From Sphaerotilus mobilis (GTDB taxonomy: Bacteria > Pseudomonadota > Gammaproteobacteria > Burkholderiales > Burkholderiaceae_C), in the NCBI RefSeq assembly GCF_004216565.1, contig NZ_SGWV01000009.1, positions 186,001-250,000 of the forward strand: 64,000 bases of DNA. Direction: 5' to 3'. The notes beneath the pieces are model-generated. The model was not told the DNA's origin. It searched no databases and worked only from the letters and a program-made list of their open reading frames with translations. Of this stretch, positions 19,132 to 28,388 are shown piece after piece. The position numbers were made by a program, and so were the translations under genes. Each line of letters begins with the position of its first letter. Within the stretch, counting starts at the first letter, position 1.

Positions 19132-21330
19132 ATGTCCCACCACGGCATCGCCAACCACCCGCCGGCCGCGCACGCGCAAGAGGCCCGGCGCGGCCCGTCG
19201 ACAGGGCCGGCCGCACCCGTCACGACCGCCAGCCGCCTGCGCCCGCTCTGGCTGGTGCCGCTGCTGCTGGTGGCGGTCTTCCTGCTGCTGGTGGTGACGG
19301 CTGCGCCGCTCAACCTGATGGAGCAGGCGGTCTTCGCTGTCATCACGCTGCTGATCGCGATGGTCATCAAGCGCTGGCCCGGCCGCACCGCGACGCTGGC
19401 GCTGACCTGCCTGTCGCTGGTGATGTCCAGCCGCTACCTGTACTGGCGCCTGGCCGAGACGATCGACTACGGCGCCGGCCTCGACACCTTCTTCAGCTAC
19501 GGCCTGATCGCCGCCGAGATCTACGCCTGGCTGGTGCTGGTGCTGGGCTATTTCCAGACCATCTGGCCGCTCGGCCGCAAGCCGGTGGCGATGCCGGCCG
19601 ATCTCGACCTGTGGCCGACGATCGACGTGCTGATCCCGACCTACAACGAGCCGCTCAAGGTCGTGAAGCCGACCGTGCTGGCCGCCCTGGCGCTGGACTG
19701 GCCGCGCGAGAAGATCAACATCTGCATCCTCGACGACGGCCGGCGCGAGGAGTTCCGCGTCTTCGCCGAGCAGGCCGGCGTGCGCTGGATCACCCGGCCG
19801 GACAACCAGCACGCCAAGGCCGGCAACATCAACGCCGCGCTCAAGCAGACCTCGGGCGAGCTGGTGGCGATCTTCGACTGCGACCACATCCCCACCCGCT
19901 CCTTCCTGCAGATGACGGTCGGCTGGTTCCTCAAGGACCGCAAGCTGGCGATGCTGCAGACGCCGCACCACTTCTTCTCGCCCGACCCCTTCGAGCGCAA
20001 CCTGGGCACCCACCGGCGCGTGCCCAACGAGGGCGAGCTGTTCTACGGCCTGGTGCAGGACGGCAACGACCTGTGGGACGCCGCCTTCTTCTGCGGCTCC
20101 TGCGCGGTGCTGCGCCGCGACGCGCTGCTCAAGATCGGCGGCATCGCCGTGGAGACCGTCACCGAGGACGCCCACACCGCCTTGAAGCTGCACCGCGCCG
20201 GCTGGACCACCGCCTACCTGAGCCTGCCCCAGGCGGCCGGCCTCGCCACCGAGAGCCTGTCGGCCCACGTCGGCCAGCGCATCCGCTGGGCCCGAGGCAT
20301 GGCGCAGATCTTCCGCATCGACAACCCGCTGGTCGGACGCGGCCTGAGCCTCGCCCAGCGCCTGTGCTACGTGAACGCGATGCTGCACTTCTTCTACGGC
20401 CTGCCGCGGCTGATCTTCCTGACCGCGCCGCTGGCCTACCTGTTCGTGCAGGCCCACGTCATCAACGCCTCGGCGCTGATGATCGCGGCGATGGCGCTGC
20501 CCCACCTGGTGCACGCCAACATGACCAACTCGCGCGTGCAAGGCCGCTACCGGCACAGCTTCTGGGCCGAGGTCTACGAGACCGTGCTGGCCTGGTACAT
20601 CCTGCGCCCGACCACGCTGGCGCTGCTCAACCCGAAGGCGGGCTCCTTCAACGTCACGCCCAAGGGCGGCCTGGTGGCCTCGCGCTACATCGACTGGCAG
20701 ATCGCCCGGCCCTACCTCTTCCTGCTGCTGCTGAACCTGGCCGGCGTGGTGGTCGGCGGCCTGCGGCTGTTCTGGTGGCCGGACCCGGAGGTCGAGACCA
20801 TCGTGCTCAACCTGGTCTGGACGGCCTACAACATCGTCATCCTGGGCGCCGCACTGGCCGCCGCTGCTGAGGCGCGTCAGGTGCGCGGTTCGCACCGCGT
20901 GCCGCTGGACATCCCGGCCTCGCTGCGCTTGGCCGACGGCCGGCTGCTGCCGGCCCGCACGTCCGACGTCTCCGAAGGGGGCCTGCGGCTGCGGCTGGAC
21001 GAGGCCGTCACGCTCCCGCCCGACAGCGTCGTGCAGGTCGAGCTCTACCGGCGCGGCCTGGCCTCGGCCTTCGATGCCCAGCTGGTCGACGTCGCTGGCG
21101 GCGAGCTGAGGCTGCGCTTCGGGCCGATGTCGCTGGCCCAGGAATCGATGCTGGTGCAGTGCACTTTCGCCCGAGCCGACGCCTGGCTGGCGCGTTCGCC
21201 GCAGCGCGGTGACGACCGACCCTTTGTGTCGATGGGCCGCGTGATGGCCCACGGCCTGCGCGGCTGCGCCCAGCTGCTGCCCTGGCGCCGACAAGGCCGA
21301 CCGGCCGCCGCCGACGGCCCGGACGCCTGA
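19132..21330 (+). CDS. bcsA: Cellulose synthase catalytic subunit (UDP-forming)
   Basis: A 732-residue inner-membrane GT2 glycosyltransferase that polymerises UDP-glucose into cellulose and extrudes it. Catalytic motifs are complete: DDG at 201-203, DxD at 249-251, FFCGS, TED at 344-346 and QxxRW at 382-386. Hydrophobic segments flank the catalytic domain on both sides. A C-terminal PilZ domain (about 580-680) has an RxxxR-type arginine motif and DVSEGG, the c-di-GMP-binding signature, so activity should depend on c-di-GMP. bcsB follows 11 bases after its stop. Confidence 0.97.
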   Translation: MSHHGIANHPPAAHAQEARRGPSTGPAAPVTTASRLRPLWLVPLLLVAVFLLLVVTAAPLNLMEQAVFAVITLLIAMVIKRWPGRTATLALTCLSLVMSSRYLYWRLAETIDYGAGLDTFFSYGLIAAEIYAWLVLVLGYFQTIWPLGRKPVAMPADLDLWPTIDVLIPTYNEPLKVVKPTVLAALALDWPREKINICILDDGRREEFRVFAEQAGVRWITRPDNQHAKAGNINAALKQTSGELVAIFDCDHIPTRSFLQMTVGWFLKDRKLAMLQTPHHFFSPDPFERNLGTHRRVPNEGELFYGLVQDGNDLWDAAFFCGSCAVLRRDALLKIGGIAVETVTEDAHTALKLHRAGWTTAYLSLPQAAGLATESLSAHVGQRIRWARGMAQIFRIDNPLVGRGLSLAQRLCYVNAMLHFFYGLPRLIFLTAPLAYLFVQAHVINASALMIAAMALPHLVHANMTNSRVQGRYRHSFWAEVYETVLAWYILRPTTLALLNPKAGSFNVTPKGGLVASRYIDWQIARPYLFLLLLNLAGVVVGGLRLFWWPDPEVETIVLNLVWTAYNIVILGAALAAAAEARQVRGSHRVPLDIPASLRLADGRLLPARTSDVSEGGLRLRLDEAVTLPPDSVVQVELYRRGLASAFDAQLVDVAGGELRLRFGPMSLAQESMLVQCTFARADAWLARSPQRGDDRPFVSMGRVMAHGLRGCAQLLPWRRQGRPAAADGPDA

Positions 21331-21341
21331 GCCCCGGAGCC

Positions 21342-23729
21342 ATGACCATGACTGCCCGTTCCGCCTCTTTTGCCCGCTACAAGCCCTCCGCCGCCACCTG
21401 CTCGATGGCCAGCGCCAGCGCGCTCGTGCTGCTGCTGTCGATCGCCCCGCCCGGCCTGACACCGGCGCAGGCCCAGACCGGCCGCGTGCTGGCCGCGCCC
21501 GCCCGGGTCGCACCCGCCACGCCGCTGACCGCGCCCCATGCGGTCGTGCTGACGCTCGGCCAGCTCGGCCAGACCGAGCCGCGCCGGCTGCTGCCGCTGG
21601 ACGGCGGCCACACGGTGCCGTTCTCGGTCCGCGCCGACGAGGTCGTGACCCGCCTGGTGCTGCGCCTGGACCTCGGCCTGTCCAGCGAGCTGGCGCTGCA
21701 GCGCGCCCAGCTGCTGGTGAGCGTCAACGACGAGCCGGTGGCCGAGCTGCCGGTCGAGCGCGACGGCAACCTGGCCCGCATGAGCCGCGAGATCGAGATC
21801 GACCCGCGCCTGCTGAGCGACCACAACCGCATCGGTCTGGCCCTGACGATGCCGCGCGAGCGGCTGTGCAACCGCCTCGACCGCGACCGCCTGTGGGCTG
21901 AACTCCAGCCCGAATCGCTGCTGACGATGACGGTGGCGCCGCTGCCGGTGGCCGCCGACCTGGCGCTGCTGCCGGCCCCCTTCTTCGATGCCCGCGACAA
22001 CCGCCGCCTGGACCTGGCGATGGTGCTGCCCGAGCAGCCCGGCCCGCGCCTGTTGCAGGCCGCCGGCGTCATGGCGTCCTGGTTCGGCGCGCAGGCCAGC
22101 TACCGCGGCGCGACCTTCCACAGCCAGCTCGGCGGTGCCTTGCCGGCCTCGCACGCGGTCGTGCTGGCGACCTCGCAGACCGGCGTGCCGGGCGTGTCGC
22201 TGCCGCCCATCGACGGCCCGACCTTGAGCGTGGTCGAACACCCGGCCCAGCCCGGCGCCAAGCTGCTGCTGGTGCTGGGCCGTGACGCCGACGAGCTGAA
22301 GTGGGCCGCCGACGCGCTGAGCCTGGGCCAGCTCGGACGGCCCGGCGACCTGAAGGGCGAACGTGTCCGGGTCGGCCCGCCGCACGCCCTCGCGCCGCGC
22401 AAGCCCTATGACGCGCCACGCTGGTTGCCGACCGACCGGCCGGTGCGCTTCGACGAGATCGAGGCCGCCACGCGCCTGACCGCCGTGGGCCCGCATCCGA
22501 CGCCGTTCAACCTGGCGCTGCGCCTGCCGCCGGACCTGCACTTCGCCCGTCAGGCCAATGTGCCGGTGGATCTGCGCTGGCACCACACGCCGCCGCCGCA
22601 GGCCGACCGCTCGGCCCTGCACCTGGCCTTCAATGGCGCCCCGGTGCGCAGCTACGCGCTCGAACCGACCGGCCGTCTGGCCCTGCCCGACGGCATTGGA
22701 CGGCGCAGCAGCGGCGCCGGGATCGATGCGCTGGAGCAGCGCCACAGCCGCGTCGCCATCCCCGGCGGCCTGGTCAGCCGCCAGCCCGAGAGTCACCTGA
22801 CGATGCGCTTCGACTACGACGCGCCGGTCGACGACCCCTGTGCGGCCACCCAGGCCAGCGGCCAGCAGCGCACCGGCGTGGACGGCGGCTCGACCATCGA
22901 CTTCTCCGGCGTGCCGCACTTCATCGGCCTGCCCGACCTGGCCGCCTTCGCCAACAGCGCCTTCCCGTTCAGCCGCCTGGCCGACCTGGCCGGCACGGCG
23001 GTGATGCTGCCCGACGCGCCGGACACCACCGAGATCGACGTCTACCTGGACCTGATGGGCCACGCCGGACGCAGCACCGGCTTGGCCGGCGTGGCGGTGC
23101 AGGTGGTGCAGGGCCTGGACACACAAGGGCTGCAGGACCGCGACCTGGTCGTCATCGGCACGCCGGCCCGCCAGCCCTTGCTGCGCCAGTGGGCCGATCA
23201 CCTGCCGATGCACCTGGACACCCGCAGCGAACCGCCACCACCCGACCTGTGGCGCCGCCTGATCGGCCTGCTGCCCGGACAGGACAACGGCCCCTTGCCG
23301 ACCTGGCGCACAGCAGCCGGCGGTGCCGCCCTGCTGGGCTTCGAGTCGCCGCTGGCCAGCGGACGCAGTGTGGTCGTGCTGACCGGCAGTGACAGCAGCC
23401 TGCTGCGCAGCGTCAGCAGCCTGTTCATCGAGCCGGCGCTGATCGCCCGCACCCACGGCAGTGCCACGCTGATCGAGGCCGATGGCCTGCGCAGCCTGCA
23501 TGCCGGCGCGACCTATCACACCGGCAGCGTGGGCCTGTTCGACCGGCTGCGCTACACGCTGGCGCAACAGCCCGTCCTGCTGGCGCTGCTGAGCCTGCTG
23601 CTGGCCGTCGTGCTGGCGCTGCTGAGCGCCTCGATGCTGCGCCGCCTGGCCGCCCGCCGGCTGGCCAGCGCCGACGCCCCGCCGCCCGACCCGACCCTGA
23701 TGCGCCCCGCGCCGGAGCCCCGCCCATGA
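21342..23729 (+). CDS. bcsB: Cellulose synthase periplasmic subunit BcsB
   Basis: A 795-residue protein with an N-terminal signal sequence (cleavage after AQAQ near residue 45), a large periplasmic domain of carbohydrate-binding and flavodoxin-like modules, and a C-terminal transmembrane helix (LLALLSLLLAVVLALL) that packs against BcsA. It guides the emerging glucan through the periplasm and is needed for synthase activity. A second ATG at 21348 sits at a better distance (10 bases) from the GGAG site and may be the true start. It overlaps bcsC by ATGA. Confidence 0.93.
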   Translation: MTMTARSASFARYKPSAATCSMASASALVLLLSIAPPGLTPAQAQTGRVLAAPARVAPATPLTAPHAVVLTLGQLGQTEPRRLLPLDGGHTVPFSVRADEVVTRLVLRLDLGLSSELALQRAQLLVSVNDEPVAELPVERDGNLARMSREIEIDPRLLSDHNRIGLALTMPRERLCNRLDRDRLWAELQPESLLTMTVAPLPVAADLALLPAPFFDARDNRRLDLAMVLPEQPGPRLLQAAGVMASWFGAQASYRGATFHSQLGGALPASHAVVLATSQTGVPGVSLPPIDGPTLSVVEHPAQPGAKLLLVLGRDADELKWAADALSLGQLGRPGDLKGERVRVGPPHALAPRKPYDAPRWLPTDRPVRFDEIEAATRLTAVGPHPTPFNLALRLPPDLHFARQANVPVDLRWHHTPPPQADRSALHLAFNGAPVRSYALEPTGRLALPDGIGRRSSGAGIDALEQRHSRVAIPGGLVSRQPESHLTMRFDYDAPVDDPCAATQASGQQRTGVDGGSTIDFSGVPHFIGLPDLAAFANSAFPFSRLADLAGTAVMLPDAPDTTEIDVYLDLMGHAGRSTGLAGVAVQVVQGLDTQGLQDRDLVVIGTPARQPLLRQWADHLPMHLDTRSEPPPPDLWRRLIGLLPGQDNGPLPTWRTAAGGAALLGFESPLASGRSVVVLTGSDSSLLRSVSSLFIEPALIARTHGSATLIEADGLRSLHAGATYHTGSVGLFDRLRYTLAQQPVLLALLSLLLAVVLALLSASMLRRLAARRLASADAPPPDPTLMRPAPEPRP

Positions 23730-26700
23730 CCCCCCGACTCACCGCCCTGGCCGCCGCCTTGGCCCTGGCCGGACTGACCCCGTCGCTGCCGCTGGCGGCG
23801 ACCACGAACGCGCCGGCTGCCACACCCGCCACGGCCACGCCGACCACCGCCGACAGCCCGGCGGTGCGCACCCTGATCGCCCAGGCCCGGCGCTGGCAGG
23901 AACGTGGCCGGGCTGACCTGGCCGCTTCGGCCTGGCGCAAGCTGCTGGCCTTCGAGCCGCAGCATGCCGAGGCGCTGCAGGGCCTGGCCCAGGCCCAGAT
24001 CGATCTCGGCCAGACGGAAGCCGCCAACGACACGCTGGCGACGCTGCGCCGCAGCCATCCCGACTCGCCCGCGCTGCGCCGGCTCGAAGCCCGCCAGCGC
24101 GAGGGCAAGGCCGGCGACAGCAGCCAGCTGCAGAAGGCCCGCCAGTTCGCCAGCGCCGGCCAGTACGACGCCGCCGCGCGCCAGTACGAGCTGCTGCTGG
24201 CCGACCCGAACCCGCAGGGCGCGCTGGCGGTCGAGTACTACCAGACGCTGGCCGGCACCGCCCGCTGGGACGAGGCCCGGCGCGGCCTCGAACGGCTGGC
24301 CCAGGCCGATCCGGATGACGTGCGCACCCGCCTGGCGCTGGCCAAGGTGCTGAGCTACCGCGAGCCCAGCCGCCGCGACGCCATCGCCCGGCTCGCCACC
24401 CTGAGTCAGACGCCCGATGCGGGCGGCGTGGTGTCGGCGACAACGCCCAGCCCGGCCCAGCGCCAGGAGGCGCGCGAGGCCTGGCGCCAGTCGCTGCTGT
24501 GGTTGACCCTGAAGCCCACCGACAGCGCGCTGCTGCGCGATCACCTGGAACAGGCTGGCGAGGACAGCGCCGTGCGTGGTCGGCTCGACGAGCTGCTCAA
24601 GGGCAGCGACGAGGCCCGCCGCATGGCCGAGGCGCGCGAACGCGACCCGCTGGTGCGCAGCCGCCGGCAAGGCTTCGACGCCTTGCAGGGCGGTGAGCTG
24701 GACGCCGCCGCCGAACGCTTCACCAAACTGCTGCAGGCCCGCCCGAAGGACAGCGATGCGCTCGGTGGCCTCGGCGTCGTGCGGCTGCGGCAGGCCCGTT
24801 ACGGCGAGGCCCGCGAGCTGCTCGGACAGGCCGTGGCGCTCAGCGGCGACGCCCGCAGCCCTTGGCACAAGGCCCATGTCAACGCCCAGGTCCGCGTGCT
24901 CTTGCAGCAGGCCGAGACCGCCCGCAGCGCCGGCCGCCACCAGACCGCGCTGGACACGCTGCGGCAGGCCACCGTGCTCGACGCCCGCGACCCGCTGCCC
25001 TGGGTCGAGGCCGGCGACGTGCAGGCCGAACTGGGCCACTGGGCCGCCGCCGAGGGCCACTACCGGACCGCGCAGGCGCTCGAACCGCCCCAGCCGGATG
25101 CCTGGCGGGGCTGGGTCCGGGCGATGCACGCCCAGCGCCGTGGCGACGAGGCCCGGGTGGCGATCGACGCACTGCCCGACACCCGCGCCGGCGCCATCGG
25201 CGGCCGCGAGCCGCTGCTGGCCATGCTGCTGCAGCAAGACGCCGCGCAATCGCAGCAGCGCGGCGAGCTGGCCCGGGCCGAGTCGCAGCTCGACGAGGCC
25301 CTGCGCCTGAACCCGCAGGACCCGTGGTTGCGCCTGAGCCTGGCGCAGCTGCTGACGGCCCAGGGCCGGACAGAGGACGCACGCTGGCTGATGGACGACC
25401 TGGCCGCGCAGAACCCGCGCCGCGCCGATGCCTGGTGGGCGCTGGCGCAGTGGCAGGCCGACCTGCAGCAGCCGGCCGCCGGCCTGCAGGCGCTGGACCG
25501 CATCGCACCGGCCGACCGGCGTCCCGAGATGGCCCGCTTGCACCGCCAGCTGCGCGTGCAGCTCGGGCTGGCGCAAGCGCGCGAGCTGGGCGCTCAAGGC
25601 CAGAGCGTGGCCGCCCTGGCCGCCCTGCAAAGGGCTCAGACCGATGCCGGACGCGAGCCCGAGCTGCTCGCCAGCGTCGGCAACGCCTACGGCGAAGCCG
25701 GCCAGACCGCCCGCGGCCTGCAGCTGCTGCGCACCGCCCTGTCGCAGGAACGCGGCCAGGCGGGCACACGCGACCCGGGCGCGCGGCTGCAATACGCCCA
25801 GTTGCTCGACAACGCCCGTCAGGACAGCGAACTTGCCGGCCTGCTGCCGATGCTGGCCAGCCAGCCGCTGAGCCCCAGCCAGCGCGACCAGCTCGACGGC
25901 CTGCGCGTGGGCCTCACGCTGCGCCAGGTGGACCGGCTGCGCGAAGCCGGCGACACCGCCGGTGCCTACGAGCAGCTCGAACCGCTGTTGAACGAACGCC
26001 CGGGCGACGTCCGTCTGGCGCTGGCACTGGCACGGCTGCACGTCGCGGTCGGCGATCCGGCCCAGGCGCTCGATGTGGTCGACGCGGTGCTGGCGAGCGA
26101 ACCGGCCAACCTCGACGCCTGGCTGGCCCGCGCCAGCGCGGCGACCGCCGCCGACGATGCGGCGCTGGCGCTGGCCTCGCTGGAAGAGGCCAGCCGCCTG
26201 TCGCCGAACAACCCGCGCGTGCTGGCCGAATATGCCCGTCACCACCGCGCCCGTGGCGAACTGCGGCTGGCGGCCGACTACCTGCGTGCAGCCATCGCCG
26301 CGCAGCGGCCGGCCGGCACCCGCGCGCCGCTGCGGCGCGGCCTGGGGGATCGCAGCAACGACCGGATCACCGAACCGGCCCTCGACCGCCCGGCCGAGCC
26401 GTCCCGCGCCTGGGGCCGCCCGATCGCCAGCGACCTGCCCCCGGCCATGCCGGCGCTGGAGCCGCTGCTGTCGGCCCCGACGGCGGCCAGCGGCTCGACC
26501 TCCGCCCAGGCGCTGGGTCATCAGCCCCCGACACGGCCGCTGCGGGGCAGCATCGGCACCGCCACGGGCTCGCCGCAGACCGGTCAGGGCGGCACCGGCA
26601 GCCTGGGAACCAGCAGCCTGGGCACCGCCACCGACGCCTGGTTGCGCGGCGCCGGGGCCGAGCCAGCGGCTGGCGCCCCGACGGGCAACGGCCTGGCGAA

Positions 26701-28111
26701 CGCGCCGCGCGACGAGGTGCGCGCCTGGGACGCCGGTCCGCGCCCGTCACGCAGCCCCGCACCCAGCCTGGCCAGCCCGAACGACCTGCTCGCCGATCTG
26801 CCACCGACCGGTGCCGGTCGCCCCGACCCCAGCGGCATGGCAGCGCCACGATCCGTTCAAACGGCCGCCCCGCTGGTCGCCACCAGCCCGCTGGTCAACA
26901 CGAGCCCGCTGGCGGTGACACCCCGCAGCGCCCTGCCCAAGGGCCTGAACGACGAACTCGCCGAGGTGCTGGCCGAACGGGGCTCGCGTGCCTTCGAAGG
27001 TGGCGCGGCCCTGCGCTGGCGCAGCGGCGACAGCGGCACCTCGCAGCTGGTCGACCTGCGCGCGCCGGTCGGCTTCCAGACGCCGGTGGGCGACGTCGGC
27101 CGGCTGACGCTCCAGGCGGTGCCAACGATGCTCGAAGCCGGCGCGCCCGGTCAGGACGACGACGCCGCAGGCCGCTTCGGCAGTCAGGCGCTCGGCGGCA
27201 CACGCAGCGCCGAATCGGTCAGCGCCTCCGGCGTCGGCCTGAGCATCGGTCTGGCCGGCCGCATGCTGGCCGGCGACATCGGCGTCACGCCGCTGGGCTT
27301 CCCGGTCGTCAACGTGGTCGGCGGCCTGCGGGTCGGCGGCCTGTGGGGCAACCGGCTGGGCTATGGCGCGGAGGTCTCGCGCCGTGCCGTCACCGACAGC
27401 GTGCTGTCCTGGGCCGGCGTGCGCGACCCGCGCACCGGTCAGGTCTGGGGCGGCGTGACCGCCACCGGCGTGCAGGGCTCGCTGAACTGGCGCGGCGACG
27501 ACGGCTTGCAGCTGCTGGCCCGCGCCGGGGTCCACCTGCTGGCCGGCGAGGGCGTGCGCAACAACAGCCGCATCGAGCTGGGTGCGGGCACGCGCTGGCG
27601 CAGCATCGACGAGCCGGGGCGCCGCCTCGAATGGGGCCTGGACCTGAACTACACCCACCACGCCGAGAACCTGCGCCACTTCACGCTCGGCCACGGCGGC
27701 TACTTCAGCCCGCAGCAGAGCATCACGCTGTCGGCCCCGATCGCCCTGATGGGCCAGCGCGCCGGACTGCGCTGGGGCCTCAACGTGGCCCCGGGCCTGC
27801 AGGCCTGGCGCGAAGACAGCGCCCCCTACTACCCGCAGGACGGCGCCGCCCAGCAGCAGCTGAGCAACGCGGTCACGCTCGGTCAGGCGACGTCGGCGAC
27901 GCATGTGGGCCGCAGCTCGATCGGCCTGAGCATCGCGCTGCAGGGCGCGGCCGAATACCGCCTCGGCCCGCAGCTCGCGCTGGGCAGCCGGCTGGCGCTG
28001 GACAACGCCGCCGACTACACGCAGATGAGCGGCGGCCTCTACCTGCGTGTCAGCCTCGACCCGGACAGCGTCGCATCGCCGCTGCGCATGCCGGGATCGA
28101 TGCTGGATTGA
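23726..28111 (+). CDS. bcsC: Cellulose export outer-membrane protein BcsC (TPR plus beta-barrel)
   Basis: A 1461-residue exporter. After a signal peptide (about 1-25) come many tetratricopeptide repeats (about 45-880) that form the periplasmic scaffold. A long Pro/Ala/Gly/Thr-rich linker (about 880-1070) with short GSLGTSSLGTA-like repeats follows, then the C-terminal BcsC barrel (about 1075-1461) ending in an aromatic/charged strand pattern. It is longer than E. coli BcsC (about 1157), mainly through the linker and extra repeats. The start overlaps the bcsB stop (ATGA), so it is translationally coupled. Confidence 0.93.
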   Translation: MTPRLTALAAALALAGLTPSLPLAATTNAPAATPATATPTTADSPAVRTLIAQARRWQERGRADLAASAWRKLLAFEPQHAEALQGLAQAQIDLGQTEAANDTLATLRRSHPDSPALRRLEARQREGKAGDSSQLQKARQFASAGQYDAAARQYELLLADPNPQGALAVEYYQTLAGTARWDEARRGLERLAQADPDDVRTRLALAKVLSYREPSRRDAIARLATLSQTPDAGGVVSATTPSPAQRQEAREAWRQSLLWLTLKPTDSALLRDHLEQAGEDSAVRGRLDELLKGSDEARRMAEARERDPLVRSRRQGFDALQGGELDAAAERFTKLLQARPKDSDALGGLGVVRLRQARYGEARELLGQAVALSGDARSPWHKAHVNAQVRVLLQQAETARSAGRHQTALDTLRQATVLDARDPLPWVEAGDVQAELGHWAAAEGHYRTAQALEPPQPDAWRGWVRAMHAQRRGDEARVAIDALPDTRAGAIGGREPLLAMLLQQDAAQSQQRGELARAESQLDEALRLNPQDPWLRLSLAQLLTAQGRTEDARWLMDDLAAQNPRRADAWWALAQWQADLQQPAAGLQALDRIAPADRRPEMARLHRQLRVQLGLAQARELGAQGQSVAALAALQRAQTDAGREPELLASVGNAYGEAGQTARGLQLLRTALSQERGQAGTRDPGARLQYAQLLDNARQDSELAGLLPMLASQPLSPSQRDQLDGLRVGLTLRQVDRLREAGDTAGAYEQLEPLLNERPGDVRLALALARLHVAVGDPAQALDVVDAVLASEPANLDAWLARASAATAADDAALALASLEEASRLSPNNPRVLAEYARHHRARGELRLAADYLRAAIAAQRPAGTRAPLRRGLGDRSNDRITEPALDRPAEPSRAWGRPIASDLPPAMPALEPLLSAPTAASGSTSAQALGHQPPTRPLRGSIGTATGSPQTGQGGTGSLGTSSLGTATDAWLRGAGAEPAAGAPTGNGLANAPRDEVRAWDAGPRPSRSPAPSLASPNDLLADLPPTGAGRPDPSGMAAPRSVQTAAPLVATSPLVNTSPLAVTPRSALPKGLNDELAEVLAERGSRAFEGGAALRWRSGDSGTSQLVDLRAPVGFQTPVGDVGRLTLQAVPTMLEAGAPGQDDDAAGRFGSQALGGTRSAESVSASGVGLSIGLAGRMLAGDIGVTPLGFPVVNVVGGLRVGGLWGNRLGYGAEVSRRAVTDSVLSWAGVRDPRTGQVWGGVTATGVQGSLNWRGDDGLQLLARAGVHLLAGEGVRNNSRIELGAGTRWRSIDEPGRRLEWGLDLNYTHHAENLRHFTLGHGGYFSPQQSITLSAPIALMGQRAGLRWGLNVAPGLQAWREDSAPYYPQDGAAQQQLSNAVTLGQATSATHVGRSSIGLSIALQGAAEYRLGPQLALGSRLALDNAADYTQMSGGLYLRVSLDPDSVASPLRMPGSMLD

Positions 28112-28145
28112 GGCGGCGGCGCGGCGGGTCTAGAGTGGCGGCGCG

Positions 28146-28388
28146 ATGACCGCCCCGCGCCCGTCCCCCGCCCTGCCCCGGATCGACCCGGGCCGCTGCA
28201 CCGGCTGCGGCTGGTGCGTGCCGACCTGCCATGTTCACCTGCTGTCGCTGCAGGTGTCGGGGCCGGAAGGCCGCAAGACGTCGACGCTGCGCGATCCGCA
28301 GGACTGCACGGGCTGCGCCAAATGCGCCGTGCGCTGCCCCTTCGACGCGATCGCGATGGTGCGGCGGCGCAGCCCGCCTCAGGGCTGA
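28146..28388 (+). CDS. 2x[4Fe-4S] ferredoxin
   Basis: An 80-residue bacterial-type ferredoxin with two complete cluster motifs, C18/C21/C24/C28 and C54/C57/C60/C64, each followed by Pro or His in the usual place. It follows bcsC by 34 bases on the same strand and its 3' end overlaps the convergent ArsA gene by ten bases. An electron-carrier role is expected; the partner is unknown. It has no obvious link to cellulose, so it may be a fortuitous neighbour. Confidence 0.88.
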   Translation: MTAPRPSPALPRIDPGRCTGCGWCVPTCHVHLLSLQVSGPEGRKTSTLRDPQDCTGCAKCAVRCPFDAIAMVRRRSPPQG

